The notes under the pieces were generated by a model that ran no database searches, had not been told where the DNA came from, and was given only the letters and a program-made list of their open reading frames with translations. Below are positions 42,401 through 53,385 of a stretch of 64,000 bases of DNA, piece by piece (positions within the stretch are counted from its first letter, which is position 1; every line of letters starts with the position of its first letter). Both the position numbers and the translations under genes were made by a program. The stretch is from contig NC_044590.1 of assembly GCF_901933205.1 (NCBI RefSeq), positions 13,481,501 to 13,545,500 of the forward strand. The letters are read 5' to 3'. This DNA is from Camarhynchus parvulus (taxonomy: Eukaryota > Chordata > Aves > Passeriformes > Thraupidae).

Positions 42401-45192
42401 TTTATATACTTCTGAAGAAATGTCATATTCTTAATTTTAAAGCAGTGGGACTTTTCCCTCTGAGTTCAACAGCATTTCAGTGACTGTGAAATATGTAAAT
42501 TTGCATCCCAGAACTTCCCTCCTTTAACTCCTGCACTAAATGAAACTGTCACAGAATATATAATGTGAATAACATTCTGTTATTGTGTCATGGACTCTTG
42601 TTGGGTTATAGGGTTTTGTACTCTTCTTTTTCCTGTCCTTCTTTTTCACTACACCCTATTCTCTTCCTTTCATGACTATCTTGTGCCACCTGGTGTCGCA
42701 AATTCACCAGTGACAGCAAAAGTGAAAGGACCAAGGTGTATAGGAGCAGTAAAGGCATGAGATACACGAAAATGTAATAAAATACTGTGTGCTGTGAGGT
42801 ATTAATCTCCTAAATTAGAGGGTCAGGATGAACCACACAGCTAGGGGGGCTTCTCCTTAAGCATTCCTTATGCACTCAGAAGCCACTGAGAATGTTTTGT
42901 CACAGGAGTACCTTCACACCAAGTGGAGCTGATCTGTCCTCATTTAATAAAACAAGTGATTGTGAACGTAAGAGAAACAATCTGTAAATGCCAAAGGAGA
43001 GCATGACCCAACACCACTGTTGGCAAAAAGATCATTTGCTGTAGTTTTTCACTGCCTGTAGTGTATCCAGTGGGATCTGAGGAGCAGTCAGGGCCCCAGA
43101 TCCCCTGCTCAAACTGTAATACCTCAGTAGCTACAGCTACCTGTAGCCAGGCCGGGCACAGAGCTCCAGCAGTATCCTTAAAACACAGACTACCTTGGCT
43201 GCCCAATACTATTGCTGTGTTTTTTTAACATACCCAGAAAATTCTTGCAAACACTTCTCTGTTCCAGATACTTCCACCTTTGCACCGAAGCTGCAAAACA
43301 AACAATGCTCTGAGCCACAAAGGAGACAAGGGGAGACTGTGCTTATGAGCAAGAGCAAGGACAAATAACTTCTGCTGTGCTGTTCTCTCTACAACAAACT
43401 TTAATACTCTGGAATTACTCATTCTACCCACACAGCTGCTTACAGGTACCTCAGGGAAAGCTTTAAAGCAGAAGAGTTGCTATAAATCCCTTTTGTCCTG
43501 GTAACTTGACAACACTCCCTTCTCCCCCCAAATATTTTTGATCTTTATGTCCTTAGAAAAAGGATTTACACATAATGCAGGAATTACTCAGGAATCCAGA
43601 TGTATGCAAGAGAAGAAGTCATGCAACTGTGATTATTCTTCAGCTGGGGTTTCACCATGTCCGCAAAGAAAATAGTCCAGCGCAGGATGGTAACGTCTCC
43701 TGTCAGTCTGTGACAGGACATCCCTTGCAGCTCAAAAAACAGTGCTAAAAATGCCCATTTATTTTCAGTGCCTAAATCAAACACCTGGAGAATTGATCTG
43801 TTAGAAAGAGTCATGAAAATAAACAGATTTCCTTCCAGTAGCCATGGAAGAGTGCAAAAGACATTCATAATTTTTCTAGCATTCATAACTTTTCTAGAAT
43901 TTATAATTTTTTCCCGAATCCTCTGCCCTGTATCTACAAATTCCCAAATACTCCACACAGTCACATCTGTGCCTTCTGCCTTCAGCACCAGACATCCTGA
44001 GTGTCCCACAGAGGCGGCAAACAAAAGCCCACCCTGTCTCATTTATCACATTCTTCAAGCTTTCTTCAAGCAAAGTCAAGGGCAAACAGGAGCACAAAAC
44101 ACAGAGAAGGACAAGAATTCTGACAGAAAATTGCAGCTTTAACTGAAGTATGGGCGAGGCAGGAGGAGTTATCCACTGTGTTCTCATTAGATTCATCCCC
44201 ATTCATCTGCTGGGTACCACCTAGACAAGCAGAAGCTGTTCAGTGGAAAGAGGCTTTTGGGGACCATCAAAGAAAAAACAAAGACAGGCAAAGAAAACCC
44301 ACAGTTCTGTGGGAATAAACCAGGAGCCTCTCACTGAAGACACACCTGGCTGCTTCCCCTGTAGACACCAATTTGGATTTTATTTACTTTTTCAGATTCA
44401 GAGCTAGGACAAGGCAGGAAAAAACCCACCAGAAGTGGTACTGAAAACCACAGCCCAGGAGAAGATTCTCAGGAAGAGCACAGTGACACTGGGGCCACCT
44501 CCATCGGATGACTCCATGCTGCATTTACCCAGAGTAGCATCCATCCTGCCAAGGCTTTATCCCTTTTCTGAGCACCTCCGTTATATTTGGTGAGCAGTGT
44601 GGTGGCCCTGAAGAAGCTGGTTTTCAGCTGTTTCCAGTGAGCTCCCTCCTGAACATGCCAGGCTGAGGAGGGAGAGCTGTGCTCCGGCTCTGTGAGGACT
44701 AGGACAGGCTGGGCCATGCCCCTCTGTGTGGTGGAGGAGGACCAGAACAGCCACCCCACACGTTTTCATTTTTGGCTGTTGATTATGGGAGGCCTAGATG
44801 ATACCATAGTCCCCAAAACCTGCTCTAGGTGCTGCTCTGGGACAGGCAGAGCACCCAGACCCTGGCAGGTTCTGTGTCCTCCTGACAACATCTGTAAGTC
44901 CCAACACAGCTTAATTCAGAGTTGAAGTCTCTTTTTTCTAGGTACAGGCCCAGAAAATAAAATGGCAGGAACCCAAATCTTAGCAAATGCCACACGAACC
45001 TCTGCAAAACAAAAACTTTCACAAGGGATGAATAAGGCTCTGTGCCACACTTGCCACAAACTTGCCAATGTGACTTCTTTCAAACAGAGTATCTTATATA
45101 TGAAAGGTAAATATTGGAAGCAATACATGCCCTGACACACAACACCAGGGAAAGGAAGGGAGCACCCACAGGCAGCACCCCGAAACCCAGCG
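42401..45192. other. Intergenic up to the left edge of the tandem array
   Basis: Mixed-composition sequence. Open frames at 43,584-44,042 (minus) and 44,469-44,759 (minus) are the longest, but neither resembles a family I know. Around 44,930-45,105 a TTTCTAG acceptor-like site is followed by an open frame with CHTCHKLANVTSF and then GGTAAA, which could be a lone exon or chance. The stretch ends sharply where the 8.3-kb repeat begins. Confidence 0.5.
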
Positions 45193-47935
45193 CCATGCCA
45201 CAAAGGGCCCTTGCACACCCTGCCACCTGCCCTCGGGCCGCCCCCAGCCCCCCCAAAGAGGCCCAGGTTGGAAGGAATGCCTTGCCCCAAGTGTCTCAGA
45301 CAGCCCGACAGGATCTTTAGGAACGGCTCAAGCCATAAGCAAAGGCTGCCCTGCTCGGCAGGCTCAGGGCAGCAGGGGCCCCCGTGGCTGCTGACCCAGC
45401 CGTGGCCGGAAGGGCACGGGGCCTTCCACAGAAGCTGGCACGGCCTCCTCGGGACACGTCCCGCGTGGTGGCCACGCTAAGCGCGGCTGTGTGACAGCGA
45501 CAAGGAACGTGTGAGCCAGGGCACAAATGCTGCTCTGAGCCCTGGCGCCCAGGGAGCACTGACATCAGCAGCTGTGGCAGAGTCCCTGCCAAAGCAGAGT
45601 CCCCTCGAGCCCTGGCAGCGCTGGTGCCCATCTCCTGGCCCAGAGACCTGTGCCTCGAGAGGGCTTCCCTGCCAGAGGGCAGCCAAAGCCGACGTGCACT
45701 GGGGGCTGTGCTCCATCCTACAGGGGCTCTTGGGAGGAGCACCTGGAGCAACCGGTGGCAACACTTGGTACGTGTCAGATGATGTTGCTCCTTCCTGGAA
45801 TGATTTTTCCAAGGAAGGGGTTAGCGGTAGCACAGAAAAGAGCAGCAACTACAGAATTTCACAGGACAAAGAGACTCCAGCAAAACACTGTCATGTTTCC
45901 TTGTGCTTTTCTGTCTTTCTTGCACTCTGAAAGAAAAAGAATTGGCCCAGCCTCTGCTACTCAACGCTTCACTTACTGGGTGTCCTCCTGTGGCAGCTCC
46001 CGTGCAAACACAACTGGCTGCCTGCTGAGCACGGCAATGGACGGCCACAAACAGGGAGGTCCCTGGTGAACATCAAGGCAGACACCCGGGCAAGTGCGGA
46101 GGATAGGGAGGACTCTGGGAGGAGAAGCTGTTCTGTGTCTCTGATGATGCTGCCAGCCCCCTGAAGGAGCGGCCAGGACAGGTGCTTGAAGCAGCCATGT
46201 CCCGCTCTTTTCTGCTGTCAGATGCACACGGGGCAGACTCGTTGCCCACAGGTCCACCAGACTTGATCCGGGAACGACGGAAGCCCATGCATTGGTAGGG
46301 AATGGGCTCCAGCAAGAGCGAAGCAGGATCTTCCAGCAGCAAAGCCTGAGCTTGTGAAGCGAGCCAGGTCCTCAGCAGACACCAAAGTGCTTCCCTCCAG
46401 CGCTGAATGGTGGCCACAAGTGCCTGCCTTTCTTCAGCGCCTGCTGCTGCTTCCTTTGTTCCAAGCCAGTCAAGGATTTAGGTTGGAAGCTCATGCACAT
46501 GTTTTTAAGGTGCCTGCACGGAGGAGAGGGACGGCAGCTGCAGCGCAGGGCTCGTGCTGCCTGTCACGATGTCATCAATGTCGCTGCCTTGGGACGCCTG
46601 CCAGTGGAAGGCGAGTCTGCCCTCAAGCACAGTCATTGTAGTCAGTCAGGGGCACAGGTGGCAGCTGCCAAGCATTGCTGTCATGCTGGCAAGCCAAGAG
46701 AAAGCCACTGTGGCCGAGTGTGCTGAAGCCTTTTCCCAGATCACACGCAATAGTGCCCACAGCATGGCCCCTTTGGAATGGCGGCTGGTGCAGACGCCTC
46801 CTGGAGCAGGTGCCGGCGTTCGGGGTGCTGCTGTTCCTGTGCTGCTCTGGTGCTGTTTTTATGGCGCCCAGAGCCGCTTTGGCAGCAGCGACTGAGCAGC
46901 CCTGCTCGAGGAGACATCGCCGCCCTGGCCACAGAGGCAGAAGCTCTGCGGGCCCAGGGCTCTGTGTCAGGAGAGCCTCATCCTCAGCGCCACGGCCTGG
47001 GCAGGCGCGGGGGCCCGGGCTGGCCGCCAGCCCTGCTCTGCCCACTGGCCTGGCAGCACCCAGTGACCGTGCCCCGGCAGGGCCCCCTTGGCCTCCTTGT
47101 CCCCAGCCAGCCCAGTCTGGGCACCTCGGGGGGGTGCCCACCCTCCTGCTGAGGCCCAGCCTCCAGGGCTTCTGCCCCAGGCGTGGGAGCCTCTCTGGGG
47201 AAGCGCCGGAGCAGCCGGCTGTCAGGGACAAGGCTGACAGCCAATTCCTCAGGGCTTCCCAGCAGCCCGGCCCCCTCAGGGGCCTCCTGTCCCCCGAGCC
47301 TCCTGAAACCCACTCCCCTCCCACACGGACCTCGTGCCTTCCCAGCGCCTTGTCCCGTCAGGGCCTCCGCAGCACCTCATCCCCTCACGGCCTCCCACCG
47401 CCCCGTCGTCCCCTCAGGGTCTCCCCCAGCCCGGCCAACCTGCCCGGCAGCGGCGCCGCCCCGAGGGAGCTCCAGAGGAGCCGGATCGAGAGGCGCCTCA
47501 GGTGCCTCAGCAATGCAGGCAGCAACACACGGGCAGGAGGACACAGATGGCCCTTCCTGGCAGGGCAGGAGGCCTTGTGGCCGTCTCCAGGCACCAGTCC
47601 GGCAGGGATCCCTGCAGCTCCGGCCCCTGCCCAGCCGCTCTGTCGCCAGCACAAAGGCTTCAGCAGAACCACCAAAGGCCAAGGGGCTTCTGGCCATTTT
47701 CCCTTCCCCACTGCACACCTGGGCAGCTTGCATGGCACAAGGACCCCTTTTCCCCTCCTCCCCCATGCCCTGCGGACGTTGGGCACCAAAGAGAGCTCCT
47801 GGGAGTCTGGGTATTGGAACACATTCTATATTTATATCCTAAAGAAAAACGAAAAAGAAGGAACAAAACAATCTTAAAGAAAAGAAAAATCCCCCCCCGG
47901 CTCAGAAGGCCCCAGCAGACAGAGAGCCTCTCCAA
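45193..47935. other. Array spacer, unit 1 (3' flank of MROH copy 1)
   Basis: GC-rich sequence between the array edge and the stop codon of copy 1. It has open frames on both strands because stop codons are rare at this GC content. A CATAAAAA TATA-like motif on the minus strand lies at about 46,854-46,862. A degenerate minisatellite of 26 to 29 bp units built on CTCAGGG(C/G)CTCC is at about 47,247-47,440. No known family was recognised. Confidence 0.55.
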
Positions 47936-50900
47936 TCAGCTCTCCTCAGAGCTCCAGCAGCACAGCCAGCTGTGGCCCCAGAGACAAGGCCGGTTCTTGC
48001 GGGCCCTGCGAAATTGATCTTGCAGCTTCTGCAAGATGGAGCCCGGAGCTCTCTCCAGAGCCCGGAGGACAAAGGCTGTTTCGAGAGCCAGGCTTCTGGT
48101 GGCGGGGCTGATGTCCACTGCCTTGTCTTCAAGGGCTGTGAGAGAGAGGAACAGAGCCACGGTCAGATCCCGGATCTTTTGGGACCCGAGGAGACCCCCT
48201 GAGCCAGGCCCATGCCGGCCGGCTCTGGCCATGGCCAGGAGGGAGCAGGGAGCGAGGGGATCGGCGCGAAGCTACCGGACACTCTTGCCCCACGTGGGCC
48301 TGAAATGGGAGCGTGTGCTCCGGCCACGGCAGGCCTGCTGCGCACAGGGAGCAGAGCCCGGGGCAGCGGGGCAGGGATTGCAGCTGCCCCCGGCAGCCGG
48401 GGCTGGCAGCCCTCTGGCCTGACTCACCCTGACAGATGTGGCGGAGCTGTCGCTTGTGGCCCCTGAGGTGCCGCCCGGCCATCCCTGAGAAGACAGAGCC
48501 TGTCAGGGCGCCAGCGGCACAGCTCCCTGCCAGCCCAGCGGCGCTGCCAGCGCTGTGGCCACACGGCCTCCTGGCCCCGGCAGGGTTGGGGCCGGGGGGG
48601 GGGGGGGGGGTGGGGGGGGGGGGGGGGGGGGGGGGGGGGCCGCCCGCGGCCGGGGCGCCGGCGCCCCCCCGGGGGGGGGGGCGGCCGGGGGCCCGCGGCC
48701 CCCCCCCCCCCCCCCGGGGCCGCGGGGGGGGGGGGGCCGCCGCCGCCCCCCCGCCCCGGCCCCCCGCCCCCGGGCGATGAACCTGATGGCCGCCTGTCGC
48801 AGGGACTCCTGTGGGCTCTCCAGGTACTGCAGGGCGTGGCGCACGTGCTCGGCCGCTCGGCTCCTGTCCTCTGCCAGCTGGAGAGAGCGGCAGGAGGGTG
48901 CACTTGGTGCAGGCTCAGCCCCGGGCGGGCGCTCCGTGCGGCCAGCACGGGCCTCCCTGCCCGCAGAGCCCTGGCAGGCGGCCAGCAGCCGCGGCGCCGG
49001 GCTCTGACGGGGGCAGCGGGGCGGCTGCTGCCCGGGGAGCCGCGGTGCCGCCCGCAGCCCAGCTGGGCCGGGGCTCCATGGGCACCCGGCTCGGGGCCAC
49101 AGGAGCCTGGAGCAGAGCCCGCGGGCCCAGCCAAGGCAGCGGCGTGTGGGGCGCAGGCTGGCGGCCCTGGCCGCAGCACTGGGCAGGACGCAGCTGCCAG
49201 CCGCACTCACGGAGCAGCGCGGCCAGGGGGCTTCTGCAGCCTGAGGCTGGGGCTTGCAGGCCGTCCTTACCAGGGCCTCGCCGAATCTCCAGGTCTGATC
49301 CAGGCGCAGCATGTGCTGGAGATCCTTCCTGTGCAGGAATGTGGCTGAACAATGCAGCGTTTCCCGGGAGGCCTGGAGAGCAGCAGAGACGCCGAGATGG
49401 CACCACAGCCCAGGGCACAGGACCCGCACAGGTCCCTGTAGCAAGGCCAGGAGGAGGCTGCGGGCCACGAGGCGCCAGAGCAGGAGGCAGCCGAGCCCCC
49501 TGGCAGGGGGCCAGCGGCAGCCGCTGAGTGCTCACCTCTGCCACCGCGCTGGTTCTCGTCATGGCAGTGGAAGGAGAGTGGGAGCAGGCTCTGGCGCACG
49601 TGTGACTTCAGGGCCTTTTGTCCCCTTCCGGTAAAAAATACAGCATCTCTCGGAAGATGAACATGGAGCACAACTGCACCTGGCTGTCATCCTGTATGAA
49701 AGGAAGGGAGACCTTGGCATCGGCTGCTTCACGCCCGCCTGGGCACAGGCCTGAAAATGCACAGGGCACAAAGCTTGCGGGCAGCAGCCGGGGCGTGGCT
49801 GGAGGCGCAGAGCCTTACCTTGTCAAAGAGCGGCAGGGAGCCTCAGCCAGCTGCAGGGCGAGGGGGCTGGCTATGGGGGCACCATTGCACAGGAACAGAC
49901 CGCTGAGGAGAACCACGGTCATCCTAAGCATGTCGCTGTCATTTTCCTGCAGGAGCTCCACCAGCCTTCGTGCAGGCTCCACATTCTTCCGGCCTGCGTG
50001 GAACAGGAGTGTGTGAAACGCCATCCTGCTGCCACAGGGCCCAGAGGCCAAAGGGCTGTGCCAAAGCACTCGGGCAGCTGGAGCGGGAGGCAGGAGAGCT
50101 GGGAGCAGCTGCCCCAGCGCCCGAAGGCCAGGCAAGGCCAAGCCACTGCCTTCCCCAGCCCCACGCTGGCAGCGTGGCTTCAGCCGCTGCCCTCTTCTCA
50201 CCGAGACGCTGGTGCCGAGCACCAGGAGGCCTCGGAGGGCCAAGCGACGCATCTCCCCGCACTCGCTCTGCAGGTTCTTGGACATGACGTCCAGGACGCT
50301 GTCACGGCATTCACTCAAGTCCAGGCAGTCCAGGATCTGAAAGGCACAAGGCCGGTGACGGGGGAGCCGCACAGGGCCGGGCCCAGGCAGCAGCACAGGG
50401 CGCGGGCAGCGTCCCGGGACGCTGCGGCCACGAGAGCGCAGAGAGCCGGGAGGCAGCTCAGCCAGGCAGCGCTGGCCTTCAGGCTCACCTCCACAAGGAA
50501 CGCCATGGCGGCCAAATCCCGGCATGGTGTGTCTTTGCTGAGCAGCCCCAGCAGGTGGAATGCAATCGCGGAGCACGAGGCTTCGGATGCGTGGTGCATT
50601 TCTCTGACAGGAGGAAATAGGAAGCAAAACCCTGAGGCAGCAGGGGTAAACCTCTCCCAGGACTGACTGACAGAGGTCTGGCCTTTCTCCAGCACCCTGC
50701 AAGCGGGAGCCGGGCCCTCTGGGAGGTGGCTGCTCTTGGGCACGCTCCTCTCCCAGGCCTTTGCAGTCTCCTTGGCCGTCCCTTGGTGACAAGGCCTTGT
50801 GGCCACGACCACGGGGACCGTGTGGGGCACCCGGGCACAGGGCACAAATGCCGGAGGCAGTTGGGGAGCAGGGGGTCTCACCTGGCCAGCACGCCCACAG

Positions 50901-53054
50901 CACAGTGGTGGGTGTCAGCAGAGAGCAGCGTGTCCCAGCCACGCTTGTCTTCCATTGCCGCCACCACATGCTCGTAGTGCAGTCGGCAGAGCAGGGCCTT
51001 CAGGGTCTGCTCTGCAAAGCTGTGTGCAGAGCAAAGGCCAGGTCACGCTGGGAGCACTGGCACCTGCCCTGGGCACGTGGCAGGGACAGGAGGACTGGCA
51101 TGGAGCACCTGTTGGGGTCGGTGGCGAGGCCGTGTTGCTGCTGGCATCCCTTCCAGAAGGTATCGGCCGCCTCTGGCATATCCAAGGTGCTGAAGAGCAC
51201 TTGGAAGAGCAGATGCACAAAGAGGCGGGGGAAATGCACGGTCACCACATGTGGGACACAGGGCATCTGGAGGATCTTCCACATCACCACAGTTGCCTGC
51301 AAAGGACAGAGCAGCCCAAGCTCAGTGCCGAGGCGTCAGTGTGGCTGAGCCCGAGCGTGGGAAGGAGAGGCCGGCGGAGACGCAGGGGGAGCACCGGGCC
51401 TGGTGGCTCTGAAGCTGCCCCTAGGCCAGGTTTCCGCCCAGTGCCTGAGGCAGGGAGACACTGTGGGGGAGGGAGGATGGAGAGCTGATGGAGAGGTGAG
51501 CTTGGGGTGAGCAAAGGCCAGTTGCAGAAACTCACAGGCAGGGCAAGGACAGCCGTGTGGTCCCCATCGGAGGTGCACGTGCTGTGCTCTGGCCAGTTGG
51601 CCAGCACGTCAAGGAGTATGAGCATGGCTGGCTCTGCAGTCCTGCACGAGCACATGATGGTCTTCCACATGGTGGTAGCAGCTCTGTGGGGTCAAAGCTC
51701 TGTCTCAGGGGAGTCTGGGACACAGCACTGTGGCCTGGGCCGCAGCGGGGAGCTGAGCTGGCTGGCAGCCCTGCCTCTGCCCCCTGTCGCTCAGCACGCA
51801 GGCAGCCCAGCCCTGTGGGGACTGGCCCCCGAGGAGCAGGGAGGGAGCATGGCGGCACGCTGGGGGCTGACGTGCCAGGGCGGGCAAAGGCAGGAGCCAG
51901 AGGGCCCTGGAATTCTCTGTGTGTCAGACACCTGGGGCAGGCTGTACAGGGTGATGGGCTGCTGAGCCCTGAGCCTTGTGTGCACGTGGGCCCCGTACCT
52001 GTCACACGATGGGGCCACACGCAGGAGAGCCATCACCACATCAGCGGGCTGTGCCTCTGTCAGATCCAGCAGGGGCCTGTACAGGTTGTACTCGGGATAC
52101 TCGTTGGCCGCGAGCCACTGGTGGATGTACCTGACCATGGCGGGCACCTGGAGAAGGCAGGGGAGACTTGGAAAGCTGCCAGAGGGAGTAATGTGCCCAG
52201 CTGCCCCAGAAAAGTACTTCCCTTGCCACCACAGTGCCACGGCCTCAAGGCTTCCAGTGAGCAGCAGGCGTGGCTTGGGAGGCCAAGGAATTGCTGGGAG
52301 GGTGGAAGCCAGGCCACAGGCTGCTTACTTGCTTTGGACTGGAAGGACCCTCCTCCACAAGCATATCCAGCAGGGCAGCACTGGTCTTGGTTTTGAAGAT
52401 GGGAGGGTACGCTCTGAGCACGGTGCCCATGCCGCTGGTCTCTTCCTCCCGAATCCTCTTCATGAATTTGCCAACCATCTGTAGCAGAAGGGCAAGAAGC
52501 CAGGGATGTTGCATGGAGTGCTGCGAGCACGGTGCTGGGCTGAGCAGCGACAACAGGCCCAGGCCGGCTGGGGATGGCTGCAGGTACCTGCGCTGTTCTG
52601 CGGAAGAGGCCACGGGTGCGTTGCTGCTCTTGTGTGCGCGCGCACGGCTGCACCTGGCAAAGAGCGAGCGCAGCCCGAGCTGAGGGGCTGCGGGAGAGGC
52701 CGGAGAACACAAGGCCGGCCCTGCGTTGCCCAGGCGGGGACAGCCCCGCCACGCCCCAGGGCCTGGAGCACGGCTGTGGGGTGTCTGCCCCGGCCCCTGC
52801 TCTGTCCTGTCCATGGGCATGTCCCCCGGGGATGGGATGTGATTTGGATTGATGGGATGGGATGGGGCCAAGCTGGCTTCAGGCACCAGCCCTGTGGCCC
52901 GGCTCTGCCACTCACCCTTCTGCAGTGGCTGGAACTGCTGCACCTCTTCAGGCTGCTGTGCTGGAGCAGTTCCAGGGCCTTCTTTCTCCTCCTTCGCCCA
53001 GGCCAGCTCGGGCACGCTCACAGGTCTGTGCTCTACGTCACTGCCTGGATTCAT
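47936..53054 (-). CDS. MROH-like gene, copy 1, 15 exons, reading frame disrupted as written
   Basis: Same gene as copy 2. Exons on the minus strand are 52,916-53,054; 52,588-52,653; 52,329-52,478; 51,999-52,147; 51,536-51,683; 51,109-51,296; 50,882-51,019; 50,489-50,603; 50,202-50,336; 49,819-49,993; 49,536-49,691; 49,271-49,372; 48,775-48,877; 48,428-48,484; 47,936-48,135 (stop). Against copy 2 it has one extra base in exon 2 (66 against 65), two bases missing in exon 10 (175 against 177), and a loss at about 49,617 followed by a gain at about 49,546 in exon 11. The donor of exon 13 is gone, replaced by G/C runs. Exon 4, however, is correct here and broken in copy 2. The remaining exons have the same length as in copy 2. 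It is either a pseudogene or a real gene in poorly polished sequence; I lean to the second for part of the damage. Confidence 0.78.
48586..48774. other. Near-pure G/C run block, likely sequence artefact
   Basis: This 189-bp stretch is almost only G and C homopolymer runs. It lies in the intron between exons 13 and 14 of MROH copy 1. The same interval in copy 2 (about 56,900-57,087) has normal GC-rich sequence and nearly the same length. The exon 13 donor GTGAGC seen in copy 2 is missing here. Equal length with collapsed base complexity suggests poor consensus calling, not a biological insertion. Confidence 0.75.
52830..52866 (+). repeat. GGGAT repeat in MROH copy 1 intron 1, interrupted
   Basis: A short imperfect run of GGGAT units, broken by GTGATTTGGATT. 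It differs in length and interruption from the same site in copy 2. Confidence 0.8.
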
Positions 53055-53385
53055 GGCTACTTGCAGGAGAAGATGGCTGGGAAAAGGTCGGAGTCAGCAA
53101 GTGCTGCAGTTGTGCCTTGAAGGCACCTGCAAGAGTGAAGTCTCGGCAAGGCTACAGGACAGCAAGTCCTGCACTCTGGTCTCGAGGGCTCCAGCCACAA
53201 GGACAGGAGACTCCTCGTCAAGGACCGTGCTCAGCGACTGCCACGGTCTGCCCTGAAGGGCACCTGCAGAAGAGAAGCCTCGGCAAGGCCAGAGGTCACC
53301 AATTCCTGTGGTCTGGCCACGAGGTCACCTGCAGGAGTAACGCCTCGGGAAAGCTCCGGGTCAGCAAGGAACGAGGGCACTGCGC
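53055..53385 (-). repeat. Degenerate minisatellite upstream of MROH copy 1
   Basis: About four imperfect units of 65 to 135 bp lie just 5' of the MROH start codon. On the plus strand each has a CACCTGCA(A/G)(G/A)AG block, then a CTCGGCAAGG-like block, then CAGCAAG or CACCAATTCCTG. On the minus strand each unit holds a CTTCTGCAGGTG-like motif, that is, an acceptor-like pyrimidine tract with AG followed directly by a donor-like GT. It may be the 5' UTR or promoter region of the gene. Confidence 0.6.

Noticed and set aside
43584..44042. A 152-codon minus-strand open frame
   Set aside because: It begins at a plain ATG with no upstream promoter features and shows no known domain. I looked for retroviral or known vertebrate motifs and found none.
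46623..48017. Long open frames of 230-400 codons on both strands in the array spacer
   Set aside because: They overlap on opposite strands, consist of Pro/Ala/Arg/Ser-rich sequence, and change frame between units at small indels. This is GC bias, not coding.
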